A DNA stretch of 64,000 bases from Hemileia vastatrix (taxonomy: Eukaryota > Basidiomycota > Pucciniomycetes > Pucciniales > Zaghouaniaceae). Each line of letters begins with the position of its first letter. Positions within the stretch are counted from its first letter, which is position 1. The stretch spans positions 2,634,001 through 2,698,000 of the forward strand of contig JASXTE010000011.1 in assembly GCA_030280995.1 (NCBI GenBank), given 5' to 3'. Positions 10,156-19,838 of the stretch are shown here, in pieces. The notes beneath the pieces were generated by a model. That model made no database searches, was not told where the DNA came from, and saw only the letters and a program-made list of their open reading frames with translations. The translations under genes and the position numbers were made by a program.

Positions 10156-10169
10156 AGGTTATGGGCCCA
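10156..10169 (+). other. Primer-binding site, initiator tRNA-Met anticodon arm
   Basis: GGTTATGGGCCCAG lies just inside the LTR. It is complementary to the anticodon arm of eukaryotic initiator tRNA-Met (CUGGGCCCAUAACC), as in Drosophila copia. It differs from the elongator-type site of copia-1. Confidence 0.8.
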
Positions 10170-10192
10170 GTGCCTTTTTAATTTACTCCAAC

Positions 10193-10741
10193 ATGGCTTC
10201 ATCACCAGTCAAAAACTCCAAAACCTCCTTCAAATACATTATCACTACTTTTCCAGAACCATTCATCACCTGTTCAAATATGAATTCACATTTCTACAAA
10301 ATCAAAAGGGTTAAAATCTTAAAAAATAAAAATTACACCACTTGGAAGAACCAGATGTACTATGCCTTAGGGATACCAAATCTTGACAAATTACTTCTCA
10401 GGACCATTACTCTCCCTACAGATACATCTACTCTTGAATTATTCAACTTCAAGAAGAAACAAACAGAAATGATCCTGCAAATTTTCCTTGAAAATAACAA
10501 TCATAAACAGTTTTTCCCAGATAATACCATCTTTGATCCTGCCAAAGTATGGGAACAAATTAAGGATCATTATGCCTCCACATAAGCAGAAAATTGGGCC
10601 AGTATCATAGCTGACCTGTTCAATATCCAGTTTGGAGAAAAAGACATCCTTTCCTCCATCAAAGATTTTAGCAGTACTCTCAAACTCCTTAAAGAAGTAT
10701 CTCCCTCTCTTTTTACTGGAGACACTCTTCAAATAGTTATT
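10193..10741 (+). pseudogene. Copia-2 gag, 5' half
   Basis: The frame from the ATG at 10193 encodes a copia Gag (UBN2-like) N-terminal region with TTWKNQMYYAL, KKKQTEMILQIFL and WEQIKDHYAS motifs. A close relative lies on the minus strand at 39040-39500. One stop codon follows DHYAST. The frame then reaches 10741, where it is cut between two codons by the large inverted-repeat element. It resumes at 34108 with VFYILHIIPKS, exactly as in the minus-strand relative. The longer open frame that starts upstream, near 10034, is LTR sequence and not protein. Confidence 0.85.
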
Positions 10742-10979
10742 CACCACAGGAAATTTGGGGGTGTATTGCTAGCAGTTCTCACTCTTTGAACTCCATGGTG
10801 ACCCTAATTTATGCCATGTATCAGACCTTCCATAAATGTCACATTGAGAATAAATTGGAGTCACATATAGTCTGAGCTTTGTCCTTGATTAAGGCCCAGT
10901 GTGCCCTACATTCAGCACAAGTTGATCCAACAAAACTGTAATTTGATCCCTAGTTTAGCAACAATTGAGCACACATTGA

Positions 10980-11420
10980 TCTAACATACACATTGTGCAT
11001 GTGTACTCAAAATACATTATTGATGCATATTGAAAATTCATAAATATTCATTACCAATTATGCATGCATACTCAACATGCAATTTGCATTATGCATAACA
11101 CATATTGCATATTGCATATTAAATATTGAATAATTCATGTTGCATATTGCATAAATCATAATGCATAATGCATAATTGATATTTTATATTGCATATTGCA
11201 TAATACATGTTTCATATTGCATAATGCATAATGCATAATGCATATTACATAATTCATATTGCATATTGTATAATGCATAATGCATAGTGCTTATTGCTTA
11301 TTGCATATTGCATATAGCATGTTGCATAATTCAAATTGTATATTGCATAGTGCATATAGCATATTATATATTGCATATTGCATGTGGATGCATAATGCAT
11401 ATGCAACATGAAATATTCAT
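10980..11420. repeat. Degenerate TGCATA/TTGCATAT low-complexity array
   Basis: About 440 bp of irregular repeats of TGCAT-containing words (ATTGCATA, AATGCATA, GCATATTGCATA), with no fixed period. It lies close to the left end of the large inverted-repeat element. Confidence 0.8.
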
Positions 11421-11893
11421 GCATACAGAATGTGAAAATTAACCTTCTAGTGAGAAAAGTGAAAAATAAGTCATGTGACCTATAATTTTGAAAAGGGAAA
11501 AGAGGAATGATGATTTAAGCTTTTTTTACAATCAACTTAGTTTTCATTATATTTTTAGAAAACATGCCTTGAAAAACTATATTGAAAAAACCCATATCCT
11601 TGGTGAGAAATTCTTCATCAAGTTTAAAAAGCAAATTTTAACTGTTAGCATTATCTATATAACTTCAAATATGGAAGACTCTATGTAGAAAACTAATATC
11701 CTCAGTAGTTTACTTATTTATTGTCCATCTCATTTTTATTCTCTGCATAAAGCTTTTGAGGAAAAAAATATGTAAGAGATATGTAAATTTTATCATGTCT
11801 ATGTGCCCCAAATTCAATGTGCCAAATTGTGTTAAATTATCATTTGTTGTATTTGATTTGTGTAATTTGGGTTGAATGCAAAATGAGATTTCC
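11421..11893. other. Noncoding DNA
   Basis: Only short open frames without recognisable motifs are present. I see no element ends. Confidence 0.5.
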
Positions 11894-12129
11894 AACTGGG
11901 ATGCAAAAAAGTTGGCATGCAATATGAAAATGAATATTGCATAATTAACAGTGGCATTCTAAACTTGCAATTTCACTGATAGATTTTCATACTCAGCTAG
12001 TAGTGTGGGGGAACTGGGATGCAAAAAAGTTGGCATGCAATATGAAATGAATATTGCATATGAAAACAGTGGCAAGCAAAATTTGCAATTCCACTCATGA
12101 ATTTTCATTCTTGACTAATAGTATGGGGG
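11894..12129. repeat. 118-bp tandem duplication
   Basis: Two head-to-tail copies begin AACTGGGATGCAAAAAAGTT at 11894 and 12012. Both continue through GGCATGCAATATGAAA, and both end with a related TAGTGTGGGGG/TAGTATGGGGG block. The first parts are almost identical and the second parts have diverged. Confidence 0.85.
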
Positions 12130-12881
12130 TTGGTAGCAGTGGTCAAGCAACCACTAAAAAATTTGTGCACTCATTTTTGAACAGAGGGTATCATGAGTGT
12201 AGAATTATGGAAGGTGACCATAATTTATTATTATTCCTTAATTTTATTGAATAATTTTGAATATTGAAAATGACTTTTGGTTAGTTAGTATTTGATCTAG
12301 CTGTGCCAGAGCCTTTCTCAATATTGATGTTACTCTTTAAAATTATTGAATATTTTCCATTATGATGATTTGATTCCAGTGCAAGTTAATGTTGGCTCTA
12401 TATTAGGGGGTATCAATCTTGACCAATCCGCAATTAATTTAATTGCAGATAAAAATGCTTATACCCCAATTATCTTCCGCAATTATTTTTTCTAATAATT
12501 GGGTTATTAGACACTTTATGTTTCAATGTTCACCTCTTATCTGACATTTTTCTATTCAATTTATCATAACCACATCTTGGACAACTTTCTGTCATAACCA
12601 CATGTTGCAAAACTTTCTGCCATAACCACATCTTGGACTACTCTCTGGATATGCCTTCTACCTTGCTGCGCACTCCCATTCTCATCCCATCCTGTTCATT
12701 CTATCCACTCAGAATTTCTCCCCATTTCATCTATTTGATTCTGCTCCTTTTCATCTCACTCTCTCATCTGCTTGTTTCTGCTCCTTGTCATCTTGCTATG
12801 TCATTTGCTTTTTTCTGCTCCTTATCATCTTGCTATCTCATCTGCTTGTTTCTGCTCCTTTTCATCTTTAATTATCTTAAC

Positions 12882-13948
12882 ATGCCTTGTCATCATAGAT
12901 CTTCTCAAAGGCAGCCATCACCCAGTTGTTCTTCAAATCCCACTACTCCCTCTTTCCCCCGCTCTGCTGAGAAATCCAAAATTGTTCAACTAAAGAAAGA
13001 TGATCATCTCATTCTTATCAACTGGCTAAAAACTAAATCTACCTATGAGTCATGTTTTGGTACTGAGTATACAACTAAAGTAGGATGGCCCCCCACATCA
13101 AAAGTTAATGGTTATCTTCTAATGGTCAACAAATTACGGAATAAGACTAAGGGAAGGATAGATCTTTTACCAAAACAGATGTCTGAATGCTTCAAGCATT
13201 ATCGAGCCAAGTACAAGAAGGCAAAGACTCTTTCATCTTCTACTGGTTTTGGTATTACTGACCTTGATATCAGTAAGGTCATCAAATCCATAGACAATAA
13301 ACTTGATTCTTTATGTCCTTAATTTAAAGAGATGGATTCTATTTTTGGAGAGCCAGCTGATGTTAATCCTACAAACATGTTGGATGGTGAAGATGCTATC
13401 TCCAAACATGATGTCAAAAGAAATCTTTTTCCTTCTTCTTTTACTCAAGCCTCCCCTCATTTAACTTCCTAAAATCAAGATATCTTTTCAATAGATCCTT
13501 ATGGAAATATTTACCAACCTGATCTAACCCAAGTATGTTTTTTTTCTTTTATTTTACCATTTCTTTTTTTTTACATTTTCTTATTTATAAATAGGCTGAA
13601 GAACTAATGCAGGAGCCACAATCAACTGAGTCTGAAGCCAGCAAAAATGAAGAGGAGGAAAATGTGACCTTTAACAAAAAGCAAAGGGCTTCAAGTAGTC
13701 TGAATTTCCATTCTCAAAGAAGAAGAAAAAGTTATATTTCATCTCAAACCCCTTTTTCTTCTATGGAAGAATTTTTGGAGAAACATGATGCTGGTAAGTG
13801 ACACCAAACCTCTTAATACTTTACTCTGCTTCTCTTCTACTTTTTGTTAATATTTTTTATCACTCTAGAACAAGTGGAAGTTGCTAAAGAGACTCTAAAG
13901 TTTGACTCACCTCAAACCCCCCCTACACCTAACTTATTGAATCAGTAA
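12882..13948 (+). pseudogene. Harbinger A accessory ORF1 protein, broken
   Basis: The likely structure is three exons, 12882-13532, 13595-13793 and 13869-13948, with introns having GTATGT/ATAG and GTAAGT/CTAG borders and matching phases. The product would be about 300 residues. Residues 40-150 form a conserved block (LINWLKTKSTYESCFGTEY, KSKVNGYLLMVNKLR, STGFGITDLD, KLDSLCP). I associate this with uncharacterised rust-fungus proteins linked to Harbinger elements, and a DNA-binding role like that of Myb-type ORF1 proteins would be expected. The C-terminal exons are acidic and then basic. Two in-frame stops, at about 13319 (after LDSLCP) and 13470, break exon 1. The start is uncertain: the frame is open further upstream through a pyrimidine-rich repeat that is probably 5' leader. 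Confidence 0.65.
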
Positions 13949-13985
13949 TGATTTGTTAAGTTAGGTGTAGGGGGGGGTTTGAGGT
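13909..13985. repeat. 27-bp inverted repeat (stem-loop) at the end of ORF1
   Basis: ACCTCAAACCCCCCCTACAC continuing to CTAACTT (13909-13935) is complementary to AAGTTAGGTGTAGGGGGGGG continuing to TTTGAGGT (13958-13985), with one extra G and a loop of about 22 bp. It spans the ORF1 stop codon, so it could act at the 3' end of the transcript. That role is inferred. Confidence 0.85.
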
Positions 13986-14130
13986 AGGTCTGAGGCGGTA
14001 AAGGGGGGGCTTAAGGGGGTCAAGGAAGGGGTAAAGAGGGGGCTTGAGGGGGCCAAGGAGGCGGTAAAGGGGGGTAAAGGGAGGGTATGGAGGAAGACAG
14101 GGAGGGGGGAAAGGGGGATGATGGAGGGTG
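13965..14130. repeat. G-rich purine tract
   Basis: About 165 bp of irregular GGTAAAGGGGGG- and AGGGGGTCAAGG-type units with many runs of four to eight G. It separates the two convergent genes of Harbinger A and has clear G-quadruplex potential on the plus strand. Confidence 0.8.
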
Positions 14131-14281
14131 AAAAAAAGATAGAACAAATAAAACAAAATTAGTCTAACCTTGAAAACCAAAAAAAGCACTTACAGGACAA
14201 AAAAAAAAAGAAAAGGAAAAAAATGAAAAAAAAGAGAAAAAATAAATTATTAGAAAGTAAAAAAATAAAAAAAATAAAAAG

Positions 14282-15110
14282 AATGACTTACCTGGAGAGA
14301 TGAGATGAGAAATAAAGGAATGAAATAGATGAATTGAAAATATTTGATGGATGTTTGAGGAGAGGTTAAAAAGGATATGAGTGATGAATGAAAAAAAACA
14401 CTGACAAAATATGTGATTTCATGTTGAGCTGGTGAAAGAAAACCAATGAGCCATCCAAAAAAAAGAGAAGTGCTTCCCAGCCTCTTAGCACCAAGGCAGG
14501 GGGTCAGCCCAACATGGGGAGGCCTGCCTAGAGGCGTCTGGAACACCCTGAAGCCAGAATACCACCAAAAACCTCCAATAAAGCCCAAAATACTTAGAAA
14601 AATCCTCCGCAACTAAAAAAACCCTTAAAACACATAATTAAGCTATGACAACATTGAGACATAAAATATAGAGCCAAATTAGCTCTAATTAATGGTACTA
14701 AGCACTTAACCCTAAGACTTAAGGTAAGCCTTTAAAACGCAAAAAATAAAATTAAACAGCTATCTTTTAGAAATGAAAAATGAGTAAATGACCCCTTAAA
14801 ACTTGGAATATGAAAAACATCATCAAAACATCAAATATAGAGAAAAACCAGGGCTATCCAATGGTAGTACTCACATACCTTTAGTCTCAATATTCACAGA
14901 ATAAACCTGAAAAACACTCAATTATTCAACCAATGCCAATTAAGACACACCAAAACAATGCCAAACAGAGCAAAAAAGGTGTCTGCCAATTTCAGAAGAC
15001 CACACCATAAATTCAAAAAAAATGAACTTCATCAAACAAAAATACAAAACCAAGTGAATAAAGTACACAAAGTGGAAATGGGGGGAGCACCAAAATAAAA
15101 TTTTAAAAGT
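14282..15110 (-). other. Segment shared by Harbingers A and B, with a 540-bp extra insert in A
   Basis: 14282-14462 and about 15000-15110 match 30103-30290 and 30290-30420 of Harbinger B in order and orientation. Shared blocks are GACTTACCTGGAGAGATGAG, CATGTTGAGCTGGTGAAAG and GTGAATAAAGTACACAAAG. On the minus strand the first block reads CTCTCCAG then GTAAGTC, a good splice donor, so the segment may be the 5' exon and promoter of a minus-strand gene. The 540 bp present only in A (about 14463-15000) contains a GC-richer stretch with loose similarity to the LTR at 17700-17820. I could not prove that it is an insertion. Confidence 0.55.
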
Positions 15111-15153
15111 GTTGTGAAGTGAAATGTTGGAGAGTGATTGGCAATATAATGGA

Positions 15154-16275
15154 TCATATTCCAGTTGATTGAATGTTTTGTGATTCAAGAGAGGGGAGAG
15201 CTGGTGCTGGTTCAGAATCCTCTTCTTCATAAAGATCGTTCCACTCATCCTTTAAATCAGCTAGGATATTGCGGAGTATAATGCAAGTCATGATCCAATG
15301 ATTTGAAGTTTTGATCTCCAATTATTTTTGAAATTGGATTCGGAGCTCCCAAAGACTAGAAAGTTGTCCCTTTAAAATACCTATAGCATGTTCAATCTGT
15401 ACTCTTGATTGGGCAAGGTGATAATTAAATTTAGTTTTGGGGTCATTTTCTAAGGTTGAACCACGGAAAGCAGGTATAATGTACTTCCCACTTGCATATG
15501 CTGAGTCTGCAAGGAGATACTGAGATTTGTCAAGGTATGAGTCTGGGGTTTTAGAAATCCTCATTCTTTGGAAGACGGAAGAGTCATGACATGATCCAGG
15601 GCAGCCACTGTGAAAAGCAATAAATTTTTTATTGACATCACATATAAGTTGAACGGCAATAGAGTATCTAGAAGGAAGATAAAAGGTTAGTTCATGAATG
15701 ATGAGATATATGTGAAGATTTTGAACAAACCTTTTTTTGCAATCAAAATAATGGTTCCCATCATGAGAAGGATTTTGACTCAAAGGTATAGTTGTGCCAT
15801 CAACAAAACCTACACAGCCAGGGAAACCTTTGGCTTGCGTTACTTGAGAGGATTCAAGTTGTTGTTCTGGAGTTGGCCAAGCAAGTGTTTGAGACTTGAG
15901 GGAAAGAATAGCAATCATACAGCGCTTGGTGTATAATATCACCGTACCATATCCTATGCTAAATAGATTATCCAAACGTCTTACAGCAGCACCAATTCCA
16001 TTTGAGCCGAAGCAACATAGTGCAACAGCAAGTTGAATGGCAGGATTACACTGTTTGTTATGGGAATTGTTATGAAAGATAGGATGTTCAGAGATGAGTT
16101 GATAAATTTTGAAGAAAGAATTGTGTGAAGTGCTAATTAGCTGAGTGAAGTTTAGTTGGGAAATGTTGAGAATGGAGCAGAGATCATATTGGGGATCATG
16201 ATAAAGATTTGGCCCCCTGGAAATTAGGTAACACTTTTTGGAAAGAAAACACAAATAGGCTAAGGCATCTTCCAA
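15154..16275 (-). pseudogene. Harbinger-type DDE transposase, nearly intact
   Basis: A DDE transposase of the PIF/Harbinger (HARBI1-like) family. On the minus strand the coding part reads down to 15325 and contains a 63-bp intron at 15668-15730 with GTTTGT donor, CTAAC branch site and CTAG acceptor. Removing it joins DCKKR to YSIAVQ. All three catalytic acids are visible: D in GFVDGTTIPL, D in LLADSAYA and E in RVQIEHAIG. A TAA at 15322-15324 interrupts the C-terminus. Translation beyond it stays in frame to a TGA at 15154 and yields the family-like tail NHWIMTCIILRNIL. No ATG precedes the first recognisable residues, whereas the copy in Harbinger B has one, so the start appears lost. Nuclear location and a role in transposition are expected for the family. 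Confidence 0.85.
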
Positions 16276-16647
16276 ATCAGAGTCAGATTTATAGTAGAGA
16301 ACTAAAATTAAAGTGATAGCATTAATAGTGGAGTGAAGTAGTCATCTAGTAGAGAGGCGCTTCATTCTTGTCAGTAGTATAGGTGTTAGTAGAAGTTTAG
16401 TTGATGAGTGGGAAGTGGGAATTTGCCACCAAATGTGCAGTTGGTGTGTGTAGATAGAAAAAAAACTCAAGTGTTTTCCACCAAAATTAAGTAGCATAGA
16501 GTGAGGAGAGACTTAAGGATGGCATCATAAATTATATGTCGTGTGACTTTCATAAAAATTCATCATGAATGTGATGAGTTTGGGATCAGGAATTAGGAAC
16601 GGAAATTGTGGTATAAGAGGCAGGATAATGCATTATCATGGATTCCT

Positions 16648-16675
16648 TATCCACTAGCCCCGGGGCTAGTGGATA
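16648..16675. repeat. Perfect 28-bp palindrome near the right end of Harbinger A
   Basis: The half-site TATCCACTAGCCCC is followed directly by its exact reverse complement, with no loop. A decayed version, CACTAGCCCCAATACTGGTGG, occurs at about 27340 near the left end of Harbinger B. Confidence 0.9.
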
Positions 16676-16764
16676 TGAATCTTCTACAATTAATAATGTC
16701 TGTTCCCGGGAAAAATAATTTCTGATCCCTAATTGTGGATCCCTGAACATTGATACTCCCTATT

Positions 16765-17455
16765 ATGACCATTGAAAAACAGAATTACCTGATCAAAATT
16801 ATTTACAGTCAGGAAAAAAATGTAGTGATTGTATCTGTTCACTTTCATTATAAGTGAAGGTTGGTTTAATTGTCATATTGACCTTATGACTGAAAATTGT
16901 GGTTCACAAATGTTCAAGTCTCTCACTCTTTGAATAATATTAAGAGTTGATAATAGGCATGGATAGTGCTCTAAAGTGAATATTGGCTTGTGGGATTTTG
17001 TTATCACTGAAAATACTTTACATATTTTTTAATCTTGTAATGATCAGTTAACCAATGGTGTGAACGCCAGTAAAAATATGGGTTGTGAATTAAAATCATA
17101 TTTAAATTTGATGAATGGATAATTGATCAACTCAGTAGCTCATGACATCTAGTAAAATATGTCAAAAACTATAGATGGTGCTGATTATTTTTCTTTCACA
17201 AATTGATAGTAGGGAAATGATGAACCAATGTTTTGGAGATGAACATGCTGGTATTATCAAGTCTTGTGGGTCAGAGATAGCATTTTGGGGTGATTTGTGT
17301 AATAAATTATATTTACAAAGTCTGTGTAATGCCCTATGATTGATATATTTATACGTGATCCATCAGGAAAAGGTATAAATAATGCAGATTTAAGGTTAAC
17401 TCTTAAAACCATTTTTGATGGAATAAAACAACTGATATAAAATAGGCCTAGACGT
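16765..17455. other. Noncoding sequence of the large inverted-repeat element
   Basis: I see nothing coding. It resumes after the gag-only retrotransposon at 22719, as shown by the ACGT duplication. Confidence 0.55.
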
Positions 17456-18215
17456 TGTGGTGATCCAAACCTGGGTAGGCCTTTGGAGTGCATATTTGGG
17501 GGTATTTGGTATGTAGGGTGTTATTGGGGTTATGGTGTTTTTAGTGGATTTTTTCATCTTTAGGTGATAGTTAGTAGTGTTTATGGAGGCTTAAGCAAGG
17601 TTCACTTATTATGTCTCAGCTTAATGTCCTTTATTTTCTCTTCATTTTGGTATTCCTATGGGTGGTTACCTTTTTTATTAGTGAAGTTATGGGTTTTTAA
17701 GGTTTTTATGGGTTGTATTGGTGTTTTGGGCCTAGAAGCGGCCTGCCCACCCCTAAGAGGAGGCCTGTCTTGAAGAGGGGTGACCGCCTGGGCGCTGGGG
17801 AAGCGCTAAAATGCACTTTTATGCATGAAAAAGGCTGGGAAAGCTGGATTTTGGGTGGGGAATTGGTAAGGGTGGTCTGTGCACTGGCTGTATGATGCGT
17901 GTGTGGGAAGATTTTTAGGGAAGAATCTTATCTCTTTACTCATCACCTCTCTGTTCCTCACAGTCTCATTGGCTGTTTTTTTGTTGGAATATATTACTGT
18001 TCATTTCAACTTTTTCTGGCAGTCTGTCTGGGACTATTATCCTTCACTTTTAAAGAGGTCAAGAGTGTTTAATTAGAGGGTCTAGCAAACAGATCTCCAA
18101 TTTTCTGCAAAAGGTAAATCTCACTTTTTTTCTAAAAGGACAGGGGATTTTCTCTCATGGTTTTCTCCAACTCCCTTGGTCAAGGCCTATAGCTAGTACT
18201 ATAGGATTGTCTACA
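17456..18215 (+). repeat. 5' LTR of the gag-only element
   Basis: TG...CA borders and a 760-bp length. A GC-rich middle (GGCCTAGAAGCGGCCTGCCC, then GGGGTGACCGCCTGGGCGC) stands out against the AT-rich surroundings and could be the promoter core. Confidence 0.9.
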
Positions 18216-18219
18216 TTTC

Positions 18220-18236
18220 TGGCACCCAACGTGGAG
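18220..18236 (+). other. Primer-binding site of the gag-only element
   Basis: TGGCACCCAACGTGGAG starts four bases after the LTR. It begins TGG, the complement of the CCA tail, so it matches a tRNA 3' end. This is the canonical mode, unlike the anticodon-arm sites of the copia elements. I do not assign the tRNA. Confidence 0.75.
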
Positions 18237-18454
18237 TACAAATTTGTTGGATTTTTGGAATCTCTGTTGATCTAGGCTTCTCTCTTTGGTGGATCTCCTT
18301 TGGTGGATTTTGAATTTGGTGCTATATCTCTTTGTGGTTAGTCTAGAGGTCTTCTTTTCTGTTGGATTTGGTCCCTCCTAGGTCTTTAAGGCTATTGGGG
18401 GGGACTTTGGCTATCTTTGGTGGAGATTGGAGGCTGTAACTTGTATATGCTAGG

Positions 18455-19838
18455 ATGGTTAGGATTCAGTCTTGGGATGGTTCAAAGTTTTTGGGGGAGG
18501 ATGCAAAGGGGTTTTTGGCTAGGTTTGAGGTTGCTGCTGAGATTGATGGGGCCTCACTGTTGGACATGGTTAGGCAAGTAATCTTTTTTCATTGGTAATA
18601 GGGAGGTGGAGAAGGAAGTTTCTGGTATGGCAGGATATAGGAGTCAGGACTGGGGAAAGTTGAAGATTGAAATGGTTAAAAGGTGGCCTGCTACTTTCTC
18701 AATGGTGGATCTTCATGGGATTGCTAGGAAGTGGGAATTGAAAGGTGGTGTAACTTCTCTTTCTCAGTATGGGGAATTTATGGAGGAGTTTTGGGAGGCA
18801 CTGGATTATCTGGTATATAATGATATATTACCACATGAAGATGGGGCCAAGTATGTATTTTGGAGTGCCATGGGTAGGGATGTAAAGGTGGAGGCTATGG
18901 AGATTCTTTTTAAGGCTGACTTGATGAAGACTCTTCCAAATGGGGAAAATAGGATTCCTGCTATGGCTCTTTTAAAGGAGGTTATTTTGGTATATTTGGA
19001 TGGTGTGAAGGATAGGGATGTGTAATCTGGAGAGGAAATACTGTTGGACAGAGAGGTTCAGAAGGCTGTGGTGGAAATTTAAGCTTCTGGGGAGGCATTG
19101 GAGCCATCAATTTCAGAAGATGATGATTCTGATGAAGTTTTTGAAGCTTATTTTTCTTTTCCAGAGGATACCATGGAAAATCAGGAATGTGTTTCACTGG
19201 ATGTTTTGGAGATGTATGCACTAGAGGATAAGTGTATTTCCTTAAGTTTGGATGAATTACGTGGGAAGGAGGATTTTTCTGGTCATGATGAAGGATTTTG
19301 GAATATTGAGAAGAAATCTGTGGTGGATGAATGGTTGTTGAGGGATGATTATTTTTATTTCTCAAGTTCAGATAGTGGCTTATTGGAGGAGAATGTATCA
19401 GTTGAATTTTTGGATGGACAGAAAGATTCTGTCTAGGATCTTTTTCTTATAGAGGAAGATTATTTTCAAGTGGTTCCCTCAAGATCAGAAGGTCTCTTCT
19501 TGGAGGAGGATTTTTATTTTTATGTTATGCATGTTATTCTGGAGAATTTTGCAGATTCTAAGCAAGATTCCTATAGGGAAGAGGAAAATTGTGATGTTTT
19601 AGATGTCACTGGTATGGAGGTTGATTTTAAAGATGTGGTAGAGGTTCAAGATGTTTCACAGGGTGGAGAATTCATTGATTCTGGTGATGTGAACTATGGT
19701 AGACTCAGTGTATGGAGGAAGATGGAAGATTTATTTGGAGGTCTGATGTTGGGGTATCAGCATTGGAAGAGGAGCATAGGGGGTTCAAGCCCTAGGGGCA
19801 AACTTATTGGTTTCAACCTGGGGTTTTCAACAATCTGA
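18455..19838 (+). pseudogene. Gypsy-like gag, broken
   Basis: The first part (18455-18598) encodes a gag N-terminus (SWDGSKFLGEDAKGFLARF, AAEIDGASLLDMVRQVIFF). It then shifts frame to 18606, where VSGMAGYRSQDWGKLKIEMV and GGVTSLSQYGEFMEEFW continue the Ty3/gypsy-type capsid domain. The same frame runs to 19838 with stops at 19023, about 19080 and 19434. The last 230 residues are strongly acidic and unlike ordinary gag. I see no zinc knuckle or protease. A structural role in packaging element RNA is expected for the family. Confidence 0.7.

Larger units (their letters stand above)
12405..16761. mobile_element. PIF/Harbinger transposon A (4357 bp)
   Basis: The ends are AGGGGGTATCAAT on the left and the reverse complement of AGGGAGTATCAAT on the right, with roughly 24 of 32 terminal bases matching and ATT on both sides (12402-12404, 16762-16764). 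An alternative one-base shift gives TTA, the usual Harbinger target. Inside are two convergent genes, as expected for this superfamily: a plus-strand accessory protein gene and a minus-strand DDE transposase. A segment between them is shared with Harbinger B. Both genes carry damage, so the element is probably not autonomous now. Confidence 0.85.

Noticed and set aside
10034..10192. N-terminal extension of the copia-2 gag frame that looks like a signal peptide
   Set aside because: This part is LTR and primer-site sequence; hydrophobic residues result from the T-rich LTR.
12633..12881. Upstream, very hydrophobic part of the ORF1 frame as a transmembrane region
   Set aside because: It is encoded by short repeats of CTGCTTGTTTCTGCTCCTT type, probably 5' leader.
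19038..19365. Minus-strand Pro/His-rich 127-codon frame
   Set aside because: It is antisense to the acidic gag extension and has no independent support.
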